A stretch of DNA of 64,000 nt from assembly GCA_964235945.1 (NCBI GenBank), contig CAXSDV010000006.1:1-64000 (forward strand), read 5' to 3'. The position numbers were made by a program, and so were the translations under genes. The notes below the pieces were generated by a model that worked only from the letters and a program-made list of their open reading frames with translations, was not told where the DNA came from and searched no databases. Below are positions 7,099 through 15,765 of the stretch, piece by piece. Positions within the stretch are counted from its first letter, which is position 1. Every line of letters starts with the position of its first letter. This DNA is from JASLDZ01 sp964235945. Lineage in GTDB: Bacteria > Pseudomonadota > Alphaproteobacteria > Caulobacterales > Caulobacteraceae.

Positions 7099-10000
7099 TC
7101 ATCTCCGGGCCGTGCGGCGCATCGGCGCCCAGAAGACCGTCGTGTTCGACGTCGTCGCCGGCAGGTGCAGTCCGTCGCGAGCCGCAAGGGTGGGGCGGCC
7201 GTTCACCAAGGCCGTTCCGGGCGCACCGGGAAACGGCCAGGGCACGACGAAGCCGCCGGGCGGGCGGGCGCCACCCGCCAGAGTAAGCGTCAGCCCCCTC
7301 TTCCGCGAACCCCGCATTTTCAAGTCCAACGCACCGTACGGCGTGCGCAGGCCTTCGACGCCCGCCCCCTCGCCGGAAAGCCAGCCCGCGTCCAGCCCGG
7401 CGCCCAGGACCAGGGTGCGGCGCCTCAGGTCCTCGTAGGCGAACAGGTCCAAGGCGGCGCGGATGAAGTCGGAGGCGACCCAGGCGTGGGGCATGTCGCC
7501 GATGAAGCGCACGGCGCGCGGGTCGCGGCCCACCACCTCGGCCCAACCGTTCCAGGCGGGCGGGCGGCGGTCGGCCATGTAGGTGCGGATCAGGTAGGCG
7601 GCCCGGTCGCGCCAACCCAGCCGCACGAAGGCCGAAACGTTGCGCCATTCGTAGGGCGTGTAGTCGCTCCACGCCGCTCCCGGGCGGGCCCGGGCCCGCA
7701 CGCGGCGCCACTGGCGCTCGAAGGTCCCGCGCAGGAGGCGGGGGTCCAGGGCGGCCGCCTCGCCGGCGGGATCGAAGGCGATGGTGGTGGAGGTCGCGTC
7801 CCAGTCGCCCAGGGTCACCGCACCCGGCACGTAATCGATCTTGAACCGCGCCGTGGAGGCGACGACGGCGGCGCGCAGGTCGGCGGCGAACCGGTCCGCC
7901 GCCAGGGCCATCTCCGGGGCCTGCGGCTTGCCGAGCGCCCGGGCGGCGGCCAGCGCGTCGCGAAACCCCGTGAGCGCCCAGAAGTCGTCCCACAGGCTCG
8001 CCTGCGGCTCGGCCGAGTATCCCTCGTGGCTGATCGAGGGCGGCATGAGCCCGTAGCGCGCCCTCCGCTCGGGAGTGAGATTGGCGGCCGTGCGCTCTGA
8101 AAGGCTCTGGGCGTTCATGTAGCGCCAGGCGGCGAGGAGCTTGGGCCACGCCCGCTCCAGCCGCGGCCGGTCGCCCGTGTAACGGTAGGTCTGCACCAGG
8201 AGGTGGATGAACTCGCCTTGCGCGTCGTTCTCCGGCGTGGGGTCGGCCCCGCGCCGGTCCACGCAGCAGGGCGCCTTGCCATCGGCGAACAGCCGGGCGG
8301 CGTACCAGTCGGCGAAGCGTTCGACGGGACCGTCCTCGCCCAAGCGCAGCAGGGTGTCCGACATCATGGTCCCGTCGCGGATCCAGCTGCGGTCGTAGGA
8401 CCGCGTTCCGGGTCTCAGCGCCGGGCCGTCGCGGCTCATCAGGATGTGGGCGGAGGCGGTGCGCACAGCCTCGGCCACGGCGCGGCGCGCGCGCGGCGCG
8501 GTGATCGTGACCCCGCCCAAACGCCGCGCCCAGCCCGCCGCGACCGCCGCGTGCGCCCGGTCGAAGGCGCCGGCGTCCGTCGGGCGGGCCTCGCCGCCGG
8601 ACGCCACGGCCACGCGCACGTCCAGCACGGCCCCCGGCGCGAGCCGCCGCGTGTACAGGAGCGCGCCGGAGGCCAGGCCCGAGGCGTCGTCGAGGTCGCG
8701 CCCGCCCGTCGGGGTGGAGGGCCGGGCCAAGCCGCCCCGGTCGAAGGTCGCCGTGCGGGCCGCATCGGGCGCGGGGACGGGCAGGACCGAGCGCACCGTC
8801 GGCGCGTCGCCGTCCACCGCGGGCGGCGTGGTCACCCGCCATGCCCCGCCCCGCCAGCGGAACGACGAAATGGGACTCACCCCGCCCACCTGGGACAGGA
8901 ACTGAGCGGGCGGGTTCACCTGGAACGGGCGCACCGCCAGCGCCAGGGTCAACGCGCGGGCGCGCGCGGCGGTGTTGCGCAGTCGCCAGCGCGCCATCAG
9001 GCGGCCGGAGGCCGCGTCGGCGAACAGCGAGCCGTCGAGGGTGAAGCCGGGCCCGTTCCAGCGCACGTGGGGGATGGGCAGCCAGCCCCGCTCCAGCGAC
9101 GGCGTTTCGCGCACGTCGGCCCAGGAGAAGGCGCGTCCGCCCGCGGTGACGAACGGCTCCAGCGAGAAGCCGCCCTTGCCGACCTCCACCTGCCCGTCCT
9201 CGCCCATGAGGCCGCTGGGCGCCCCGTCCGGCCCGGCCACGAGCGTCCAGTAGGGCTGTTCACCGGAAAACCCGCGCGGGAAGGCGCCGCGGGGGGCCGC
9301 CCCGGCCAGCGCCAGGACGAGGGCGTTGGGCGTGGCGCTCCACGCGGGCGGCTCGATCACCATCTCGGCCAGGGCCGCCGCGGGAGAGGCCGGCAGAAGG
9401 CCCACGCGCAGGGCGCGCGCGGTCGTGGCCGGTAGCGGCACGGGGTCGTCGCCGCCGTCGCCGTCCGTCACCGTGTGCAGCGTCCGCCAAGCCCGCCCGT
9501 CGTCGCTGGCCTCCACGCGATAGCGCGCGGTCGCGCCGGGACGCCAGCGCAGGACGAGGCCGCCGATCTCCCGCAGGCCGCCGAAGTCGACGGTCAACGG
9601 AGGTCCGCCGGGCGTCGCGGGCCAGGCGGTGTCGAGCCGACCGTCGAGCGCGCGCGGATCGCTGGCCACCGGAGGCGGAAGCGGGGCGGGCGTCGTCGCC
9701 GGCTCCAGCCGGAAATCCGCCGCCTCCAGTTCCCCCGTCCCGCCGTCGCGCCCTCGCGCCAGGACGAGCTCCACCGAAGCGGCGGCGTCCAGTCGCCGAT
9801 CGCCCCCCGGGCCCCAGGCGAACACGATGTCGCGCCGGCGCAGGACCAGCTCACGCCAGTCGGGCGCGGGCCGCAGGTTCGGCAGCCGCCACCACCAGAC
9901 GGTCTTGCCCGAGGCGTCGGCGAACTTGAGCTGGAGGTCGTTGACGCCGCCCGACCCGCGTAGGCGAAAGCTCAGGCGGAACTCGGCGGGAAAGCGCACG

Positions 10001-10194
10001 GCCAGCGGCCGCTTGGCGCCGGCGAAGCCCGCCACATGGTCGAAGTCGAAAGACAGCCGCACGCCGCGCTCCGCTGCGGGCGCGAGGCTCGCACGCACCC
10101 CGTCCGAAGCGATCGCGCTCCAGGCGGCCGGTGCGGCGAACGGGTCGGCGAACGCGGCCATGGCGGGCGCGGGCGCGAGAGCAGGCGCGATCAT
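7099..10194 (-). CDS. Discoidin-domain/six-hairpin glycosidase-like protein
   Basis: A 1031-residue protein. The N-terminal third is beta-rich, with an F5/8-type C (discoidin) carbohydrate-binding module around 170-260 (LDGRLDTAWP, GLVLRWRPG, YRVEASDDGRAWRTLHTV). The C-terminal half (about 560-930) is an (alpha/alpha)6 six-hairpin domain with SYDRSWIRDGTMMSDTLLRL, ENDAQGEFIHLLVQTYRYTG, LWDDFWALTGFRDAL and WSDYTPYEWRNVSAF. This fits a clan of inverting glycosidases or phosphorylases, but I cannot name the GH family. The ATG overlaps the GH144 stop by 4 bases (ATGA), so the two are co-translated. The N-terminus is Ala/Pro-rich without a clear signal peptide. It is probably the last gene of the glucan operon. 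Confidence 0.7.
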   Translation of the reverse strand: MIAPALAPAPAMAAFADPFAAPAAWSAIASDGVRASLAPAAERGVRLSFDFDHVAGFAGAKRPLAVRFPAEFRLSFRLRGSGGVNDLQLKFADASGKTVWWWRLPNLRPAPDWRELVLRRRDIVFAWGPGGDRRLDAAASVELVLARGRDGGTGELEAADFRLEPATTPAPLPPPVASDPRALDGRLDTAWPATPGGPPLTVDFGGLREIGGLVLRWRPGATARYRVEASDDGRAWRTLHTVTDGDGGDDPVPLPATTARALRVGLLPASPAAALAEMVIEPPAWSATPNALVLALAGAAPRGAFPRGFSGEQPYWTLVAGPDGAPSGLMGEDGQVEVGKGGFSLEPFVTAGGRAFSWADVRETPSLERGWLPIPHVRWNGPGFTLDGSLFADAASGRLMARWRLRNTAARARALTLALAVRPFQVNPPAQFLSQVGGVSPISSFRWRGGAWRVTTPPAVDGDAPTVRSVLPVPAPDAARTATFDRGGLARPSTPTGGRDLDDASGLASGALLYTRRLAPGAVLDVRVAVASGGEARPTDAGAFDRAHAAVAAGWARRLGGVTITAPRARRAVAEAVRTASAHILMSRDGPALRPGTRSYDRSWIRDGTMMSDTLLRLGEDGPVERFADWYAARLFADGKAPCCVDRRGADPTPENDAQGEFIHLLVQTYRYTGDRPRLERAWPKLLAAWRYMNAQSLSERTAANLTPERRARYGLMPPSISHEGYSAEPQASLWDDFWALTGFRDALAAARALGKPQAPEMALAADRFAADLRAAVVASTARFKIDYVPGAVTLGDWDATSTTIAFDPAGEAAALDPRLLRGTFERQWRRVRARARPGAAWSDYTPYEWRNVSAFVRLGWRDRAAYLIRTYMADRRPPAWNGWAEVVGRDPRAVRFIGDMPHAWVASDFIRAALDLFAYEDLRRRTLVLGAGLDAGWLSGEGAGVEGLRTPYGALDLKMRGSRKRGLTLTLAGGARPPGGFVVPWPFPGAPGTALVNGRPTLAARDGLHLPATTSNTTVFWAPMRRTARR

Positions 10195-11570
10195 GCGTCC
10201 AACCAGCCGCCGGTGAAGCCCGCCCGCTTCAGCCCGCGGCGGATGTGCGGGTTACGGCCCATCAGCCGCCAGATGAGGCCCGAGCGCCGGTTCTCCGCCA
10301 TGAGCAGGATCGGCCCCTGGTCGATGCCCAGGTGGTCGGTGTCGACCCAGCCCATCCCCGGCGCGATCCGCCCCGCGGTCAGCGGCGCGTCCACCCGCGT
10401 CAGGGTCGGGTTGAAGCTGTCCAGGAAGCCGTAGCGGCCGTAGATCGCGCGGCCGTAGCGGGCGTGCATGGCGCGCGCCGCCGGCAGCACGATCTCCGGG
10501 GCGAAGGCGATGGAGCCCAGCGCCGCGGTGGGGGCCAGGGTGCCGTCGTCGCGGTCGCCGGGCCCCCGGGCGGAGTAGCTGTAGAACTCGCGCGCCCGCC
10601 CGCCCAGGTCGAGGCGGAAGTCGCCCGGGCCGTCGCAGGCGGTCAGGCCCCAGATATCGGGCCCGTAGTCCGCGAACCCGCCGGGGTTGGCCATGGCGTA
10701 GTCGCGCTGGGCGTAGGTGGCCCGGCGGCTGTTCTCAAAGTAGTCGAGGCCCTTGGAGGCGATGTAGCGGTCGCACACGCCCCGGAAATCGATCCAGCAG
10801 TGGCTGTACTGGTGGCCGAACAGCGGCGGGAAGTCGAGGTGAGGCGCCCGCCCGCCCGTCCGCCAGCTCGCCTCGAAGCCGCGCGTCCAGACGTCCCAGG
10901 TCTCGGGCGCCAGGGGGTGGGTCGGCGAGCCCAGGGCCAGGACGTAGAGGATCAGGCTTTCGTTGTAGACGGACCAGTCGCTGGCGATGAAGCCGCTCTC
11001 CGGCCGCCACCCCATGGAGACCAGCGGCGGCCGCGCCAGCGCCCAGGGCCAGTCCACCGCGCGGTAGATCCGCTCCGCCAGCTCGCGGATGCGCCGCTCT
11101 TGCGGGTGGTCGGCGTCGAACGCGCTCTGCACGGCGAGCACGCCCGCGAGCAGGAGGGCGGTGTCGATGGTCGAGAGCTCGCTGCCGCCGAACCGCAGGC
11201 CCGAGTTCATGTGGAGGAAATGGTAGAAGAAACCCCTGTGGCCCGCCCTCCCCTGCGCTTCCGGCCCCTGGGGAGCGTCGGCCAGGCGGCTCAGGGTGCG
11301 AAGCGTGCGGGTGCGGGCCTGGGCGCGGCCGATCCAGCCGCTGGCCACGCCCACGGGATAGCTCGTCAGCGCGAAACCGACCGCGGCGATGGAGGCGAAG
11401 GAGGGCGTCGGCCAGCGGTCGGGCGCGAGGCCCGTGTCCGCGTCGGTGGTCTCCCAGAAATAGCGGAAGGTGCGCCGGGCGACGTCGTCGACGAGGTTCG
11501 ACGCCTCGTCGGCCGACCCGGCGAGGGCCGCCGACAGACTCGAAGCCAGGACGCTGCGTCGATCAAGCAT
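10191..11570 (-). CDS. GH144-type glucoamylase-family protein, predicted endo-beta-1,2-glucanase
   Basis: A 459-residue protein of the glycoamylase family (PF10091), an (alpha/alpha)6 barrel. Recognisable blocks are RRTFRYFWETTDADTGLAPD, SIAAVGFALTSYPVG, GFFYHFLHMNSG, SELSTIDTALLLAG, GWRPESGFIASDWSVYNES, QYSHCWIDFRG, YGPDIWGLTACDGP and GWVDTDHLGIDQGPILLM. Family GH144 was founded on bacterial endo-beta-1,2-glucanase, which gives the substrate inference. The N-terminus DRRSVLASSLSAAL looks like a Tat signal. It sits between a TonB receptor and the six-hairpin protein in the LacI operon. Confidence 0.8.
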   Translation of the reverse strand: MLDRRSVLASSLSAALAGSADEASNLVDDVARRTFRYFWETTDADTGLAPDRWPTPSFASIAAVGFALTSYPVGVASGWIGRAQARTRTLRTLSRLADAPQGPEAQGRAGHRGFFYHFLHMNSGLRFGGSELSTIDTALLLAGVLAVQSAFDADHPQERRIRELAERIYRAVDWPWALARPPLVSMGWRPESGFIASDWSVYNESLILYVLALGSPTHPLAPETWDVWTRGFEASWRTGGRAPHLDFPPLFGHQYSHCWIDFRGVCDRYIASKGLDYFENSRRATYAQRDYAMANPGGFADYGPDIWGLTACDGPGDFRLDLGGRAREFYSYSARGPGDRDDGTLAPTAALGSIAFAPEIVLPAARAMHARYGRAIYGRYGFLDSFNPTLTRVDAPLTAGRIAPGMGWVDTDHLGIDQGPILLMAENRRSGLIWRLMGRNPHIRRGLKRAGFTGGWLDA

Positions 11571-11630
11571 GGAACGCCTGCACTGGAGAGACCCGGGCGG
11601 CGCCGCGGTCGCACGCCGCCCGGGACGAGG

Positions 11631-14579
11631 TCAGAAGCGGAAGAAACCGCGCACCTGGATGCGGCGGGGCAGGGTCTGCGTATCCGTCGGCTGGCCATAC
11701 ACCGTGGTGTCGGTGGACGCCCTCTGAAGGGAGTTGTCGAACTGGTAGTTCTGCCCCACGCCGATGAACCCAGGATACCCGGTGAAATTGGTGTTGTTGA
11801 ATACGTTGAAAAAGTCCACCGCCACGCCGAAGGTGGTCTGTCGGTAGAGGTGGAAGTCCTTCTCAAGAGAGAGGTTGATCTCGCAGTAAGCGAACACACC
11901 GGCGCAGTTCGTCGGCGGATAAAGCGAGCGGATTTTGATCTGGTTGGGGCTGAAACCCTGGCTGGCGTCGGTGACGGTGAAAGCTTGGCCCGTGCCGAGC
12001 GTAGAAAGGGTCGAGAACTGGAAGCCGAAGGGAAGGTCGTAAATGCCCGAGAACACGATCTTATGGCGCTGGTCGTATGGATTGGGACGGAACCCGTAAG
12101 ATCGCGGCGTGATGGCGTCCAGGCTGAACAGGTCGTTTCCGTCCTGTATCCCCTTGGAGAACGTGTAGGCGACGTTGAGGCCCCAGTGAGAGCTGGCCGT
12201 ATAGGGCTTGTCGATGGTGACGTAGAGCGCCTTGTAGCGCGTGTCCAACCCGCTATAGCCCACCAGCGCGTCGGCATAACCGTATTTCAGCGGGATCGTG
12301 TTGTCGCAGCAGGTCCCGTCGGCGGCGCGGGAGGCCCAGATATTGGTGTAGCCGTTGCTGCCTTTCAGGTAGGAGCCGGTGACCGACACCTCGAACATGG
12401 CGACCTTCTGGCGGACGCCGAAACTCCACTGGTCTGTACGGGGCGGTACGGCGTTGTTCGGCACACCGAACAGTTCAGGCTTGCCGGTGGTGGCGTTAGC
12501 CCTCAACGCCAGCAGGGCGGCCGTGCTCATGTAGGAAGGATCGTACTTGATGGTGGGATTGCCGTCCCTTGGCAGGCCATCCTTCGAGAAAAAGAAGGTT
12601 CCGATTTGATACTGAGTGCGAATACGCTCGTCTAGCGTATTATTAAGGACGTTTCGGTCGTAATAACGGCCGACGCCGCCGAACACCACTGTATGCTGAT
12701 CGCCGAACACATCATAGGAGAATCCGGCGCGAGGCTGCACCATGCCCGTGTAGGCGCCCCGCTGGTTGCCGTCGGTGATGTAGTTGGCGGAGTTGAAGTA
12801 TGGCGTCTGCGGAAGCTGCGAGAACACCTGAATGGCCGCAGCGGGCGTGACGTAGTCGTTATCGAACATATTCGTCTCGTAATCCCATCGGATGCCGAGA
12901 TTGAGCTGAAGCTTGCGGGTCAGGTTCCAGTCATCTTGGACGTAGACTCCGAGTTCGGTGTCGGACGAGGCGATGGTCGGATTTCCCAGACCGAGTTGGA
13001 CGGTCGACGGGGTCTGAAAGTCCTCGTTGCGGGTCGGGTCGAGTATGTAGGTGTACTGAGGTGATTGGAAGAACGGCTTTGAGAACGAGTACTCAAGATG
13101 GGCGACGCGGATGCCGCCCTTCATGACGTGGTTGGTGAATCCGCTCCAGGTCAGGTCATCCCGCCCGCTCCAGTTGTGCTGCTCGACGTCCTGGGAACCG
13201 TTCTTTCCACCAAAACTGACCACTCCCTGATAGACGAAGGAGGGCTCCCCGGGGCTCAACGAGCTTGGATTGTAGACATTGTCGAGATAGCTCACCAAGG
13301 CTTCGTTCACGAAGTGGTCACCGCGATAGCGCCACTTCAACTCCGTCGTTTCCGTCAGATAGTCGCGGTTTTCGGCCTGGGTGAAGGCGACTTGACCACC
13401 GAAATTCTGGATTTCCGTCTCTTCTCGACGGCTATAGCTGAAATCTATGGTGTTGCGATCGTCCGGCGTCCAGGTCAGCTTTCCGAAATAGAGGTTTTCC
13501 TCAAAGGGGCTGACGAACTGGCCCTCGTACTGGCCGAAGCGAGCCACGTTGTCGGGGGTGCGGTCTCCCAGGCGCACGGTCAGCGCACGATCCTGGGTGT
13601 TGCGCTCGAACGAGGCGAAGAAGAACAACCTGTCCTTGACGATCGGGCCGCTGAACGCGGCCCCGTACTGCTCGCGCTCGAAATCGGGCTTCGTCAAGCC
13701 CAGCGTCTTGGAGAAATAGTCTTTCTGAATTAGGCTTTTACCGATGTATTGACCGAACACCTCGCCATGGAAGTCGTTGCCGCCCGACTTGGTCACGGCG
13801 GTGACGATGGCGGCGCCGGCCTGCTCGTACTCGGCCTTGTAGTTCTGGGTCAGTACGCGGAACTCCTGGACGGCCAGCTGGGAAAAGGGATTGCCGCGGC
13901 TGTCCTGCTGGCCGGAAATGCCGCCGTCCAGCGTTTGGTTCTTCAGGCTGACCCCGTCGATGAAGACGTTCACTTGGCTACGGGTCGCGGCGCCGGACTG
14001 GATACCCTTGTTGGTCTGGCTGTCGATGTAGTTGACCCCCGGCGCCAGCGCCGCAAAGGACAAGAAGTTGCGGTCGGTTTGAGGAAGCGCCTGGATCTGT
14101 TTCTGGCTGACGTTGGTCGCGATCTCGCTGGTTTTCACCTCGACCAACCGACGGGCGGTCACCACCACGTCGCCACCCGTCGAGTCGGGGGCGGTCGGGC
14201 CGCTGTTGGCGCCCTGGGTGGCGGAGGGCGGGGCGCCCAACTTGGCGTCCAGCGTGGCGCTTTGCCCTACGGAGGTGACCACCCGGGCGGTGAAAGTCTT
14301 GCCGTCCGGTCCGGCGATCTTCAGCTCGTAGGTGCTGGGGTTGAGCGCATCGAGCGTGTACGCCCCGTCGGCGGCCGAGACGGCCCGCACGGTCTGGTTG
14401 GTGGCGACGTCGCGCGCCGTCACCCTGGCGCCGGCCACCGGGTGGCCCGCAAGGTCGGTCACGACCCCGCCCACCCGGGCCGTGGTCGTCTGCGCGACGG
14501 CGGGAGCGGTGATGGCCGCAAAAGAGGCGGCGGTCGCCGCGCCGGCCAGCAACATCCTCATCATGGACCAGGTCTTCAT
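11631..14579 (-). CDS. Oar-like TonB-dependent receptor of the glucan locus
   Basis: A 982-residue outer-membrane receptor. It has a signal peptide ending APAVAQ, then a carboxypeptidase-regulatory-like beta-sandwich (about 35-110: GGVVTDLAGHPVAGARVTA), a TonB-box-like GGDVVVTARR, a plug (LSFAALAPGVNYIDSQ, VNVFIDGVSLKN) and a long beta-barrel ending in aromatic RGFFRF. The start at 14579 has GGAGG upstream and overlaps the lacI stop by 4 bases (ATGA). It is expected to import glucan oligosaccharides into the periplasm. The next gene, GH144, begins 60 bases downstream. Confidence 0.9.
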   Translation of the reverse strand: MKTWSMMRMLLAGAATAASFAAITAPAVAQTTTARVGGVVTDLAGHPVAGARVTARDVATNQTVRAVSAADGAYTLDALNPSTYELKIAGPDGKTFTARVVTSVGQSATLDAKLGAPPSATQGANSGPTAPDSTGGDVVVTARRLVEVKTSEIATNVSQKQIQALPQTDRNFLSFAALAPGVNYIDSQTNKGIQSGAATRSQVNVFIDGVSLKNQTLDGGISGQQDSRGNPFSQLAVQEFRVLTQNYKAEYEQAGAAIVTAVTKSGGNDFHGEVFGQYIGKSLIQKDYFSKTLGLTKPDFEREQYGAAFSGPIVKDRLFFFASFERNTQDRALTVRLGDRTPDNVARFGQYEGQFVSPFEENLYFGKLTWTPDDRNTIDFSYSRREETEIQNFGGQVAFTQAENRDYLTETTELKWRYRGDHFVNEALVSYLDNVYNPSSLSPGEPSFVYQGVVSFGGKNGSQDVEQHNWSGRDDLTWSGFTNHVMKGGIRVAHLEYSFSKPFFQSPQYTYILDPTRNEDFQTPSTVQLGLGNPTIASSDTELGVYVQDDWNLTRKLQLNLGIRWDYETNMFDNDYVTPAAAIQVFSQLPQTPYFNSANYITDGNQRGAYTGMVQPRAGFSYDVFGDQHTVVFGGVGRYYDRNVLNNTLDERIRTQYQIGTFFFSKDGLPRDGNPTIKYDPSYMSTAALLALRANATTGKPELFGVPNNAVPPRTDQWSFGVRQKVAMFEVSVTGSYLKGSNGYTNIWASRAADGTCCDNTIPLKYGYADALVGYSGLDTRYKALYVTIDKPYTASSHWGLNVAYTFSKGIQDGNDLFSLDAITPRSYGFRPNPYDQRHKIVFSGIYDLPFGFQFSTLSTLGTGQAFTVTDASQGFSPNQIKIRSLYPPTNCAGVFAYCEINLSLEKDFHLYRQTTFGVAVDFFNVFNNTNFTGYPGFIGVGQNYQFDNSLQRASTDTTVYGQPTDTQTLPRRIQVRGFFRF

Positions 14580-15598
14580 CTCGTTCTCCTCCCTGTTTCT
14601 CTGTTTTTGATTTTCGAAGTCTGCGTCGTTCCCCGCACGACCAGCTGGGGCAGGCGCATCTCCGACGTCGCGTCTGCGCCCCCGATCGCGTCGACCAGCC
14701 GCGCGACCGCGCGCGCACCTAGCGCGGCCATGTCGACCCGCATGGTGGTGAGGTCCGGTGTGACGAGGCGCGCCAGCGGCACGTCGTCGAAGCCGGCGAC
14801 CGCCATGTCGCCCGGCACGTCGATCCCGGCGCGGCGCAGGGCCAGCAGAGCGCCGATGGCCATGACGTCGTTGGCGGCGAACAGCGCGTCCGCCCTGTCC
14901 GAGTCGCGCAGGAGCTCGGCGACCGCGTCGGCGCCCGCCGTTTCGGTGAAATCGCCGACGATCACCCGAGGCGCGCGCCCGGCCTGGGCCATGGCGCGCC
15001 GGTAGCCCTCCACCCGCTCGCGGGCCTCGACGTTGGTTTGGGGACCGGCGAGGTGGACCACGCGCTCGCGCCCCGTCCCGAGCAGGTGCCGGGTCATGAC
15101 CTCCGCGGCGCCCGCGTTGTCCACCCGGATGTCGGAGCGGCCCAGGCTCGTTTCGGCGCAATTGATCAGCACCGTGGGCATGGAAGCCGCCAGGAGCGCG
15201 CCCAACCGGCCCGGAGCCGCCTCCGGCGCCATGACGATCAGACCGTCCACGCACCCGCGCAGGGTGTGCAACGCATCGCGACCGCCGTCCGGCCCCTTGC
15301 CGAAGGTGGAAAGCAGGAGGTGCAGGCCGCGCACCGACGCCTCCGCGTCCATGCCGCGCAGGATTTCGGAGAAGAACTCACCGTGCAGGTCGGGAAGCAC
15401 GACGCCTAAAGTGTCGGAGCGAGCGCGACTGAGGTTGCGGGCGCCGGCGTGGCGCACATAGTCGAGCAGTTCCACCGCGTCGAGCACACGAGCGCGCACG
15501 TTCGAACGAACGCCGTCCTGTTCGTTGAGCACGCGGGAGACCGAGGCGGTCGACACCTTGGCTTCCCGCGCCACGTCGCGGATGGTGGCTTTCGCCAT
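14576..15598 (-). CDS. LacI-family transcriptional regulator
   Basis: A 340-residue regulator. The N-terminal HTH is TIRDVAREAKVSTASVSRVL with hinge NVRARVLDAVELLDYV...ARNLSRARSDTLGVVLPD, followed by the periplasmic-binding-protein-like effector domain (LFAANDVMAIGALLALRRAG, DVPGDMAVAGFDDVPLARLV). The start at 15598 (MAKATIRD) is preferred over the frame to 15637 because it begins right at the HTH and has a GGAAGG site. It is first in the minus-strand operon with the receptor and two glycosidases. The 16-bp operator palindrome lies 77 bases upstream. The inducer is probably a sugar released by the encoded enzymes. Confidence 0.92.
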   Translation of the reverse strand: MAKATIRDVAREAKVSTASVSRVLNEQDGVRSNVRARVLDAVELLDYVRHAGARNLSRARSDTLGVVLPDLHGEFFSEILRGMDAEASVRGLHLLLSTFGKGPDGGRDALHTLRGCVDGLIVMAPEAAPGRLGALLAASMPTVLINCAETSLGRSDIRVDNAGAAEVMTRHLLGTGRERVVHLAGPQTNVEARERVEGYRRAMAQAGRAPRVIVGDFTETAGADAVAELLRDSDRADALFAANDVMAIGALLALRRAGIDVPGDMAVAGFDDVPLARLVTPDLTTMRVDMAALGARAVARLVDAIGGADATSEMRLPQLVVRGTTQTSKIKNRETGRRTR

Positions 15599-15674
15599 CC
15601 TTCCTTCGCCTTCTCCCCGCCGGCTTTTCCGCCGCACGTCGCCAGTATTGCGCGTCGGACAGCTTCCCGCCTTG

Positions 15675-15690
15675 ATGTAACCGGTTACAT
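15675..15690. promoter_or_regulatory. Predicted LacI-family operator (perfect 16-bp palindrome)
   Basis: ATGTAACCGGTTACAT is a perfect inverted repeat with the central CG typical of LacI-family sites. It lies between the divergent lacI-type gene (start 15598) and the GH3 gene (start 15766), so one site can control both arms of the locus. Confidence 0.85.
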
Positions 15691-15765
15691 GTCCGCACTG
15701 TCATGGATAGAGACTTGCACCGCGACGCTTGCGCGCAGCATGCAGGCGCATCGGAAGGGAACACG

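Noticed and set aside
8203..9435. 410-codon plus-strand open frame inside the six-hairpin gene
   Set aside because: Composition is Arg/Gly/Gln-rich without domains, and the minus-strand frame carries clear protein motifs.
10131..12635. 834-codon plus-strand open frame
   Set aside because: It runs antisense across GH144 and the receptor and is a high-GC artefact.
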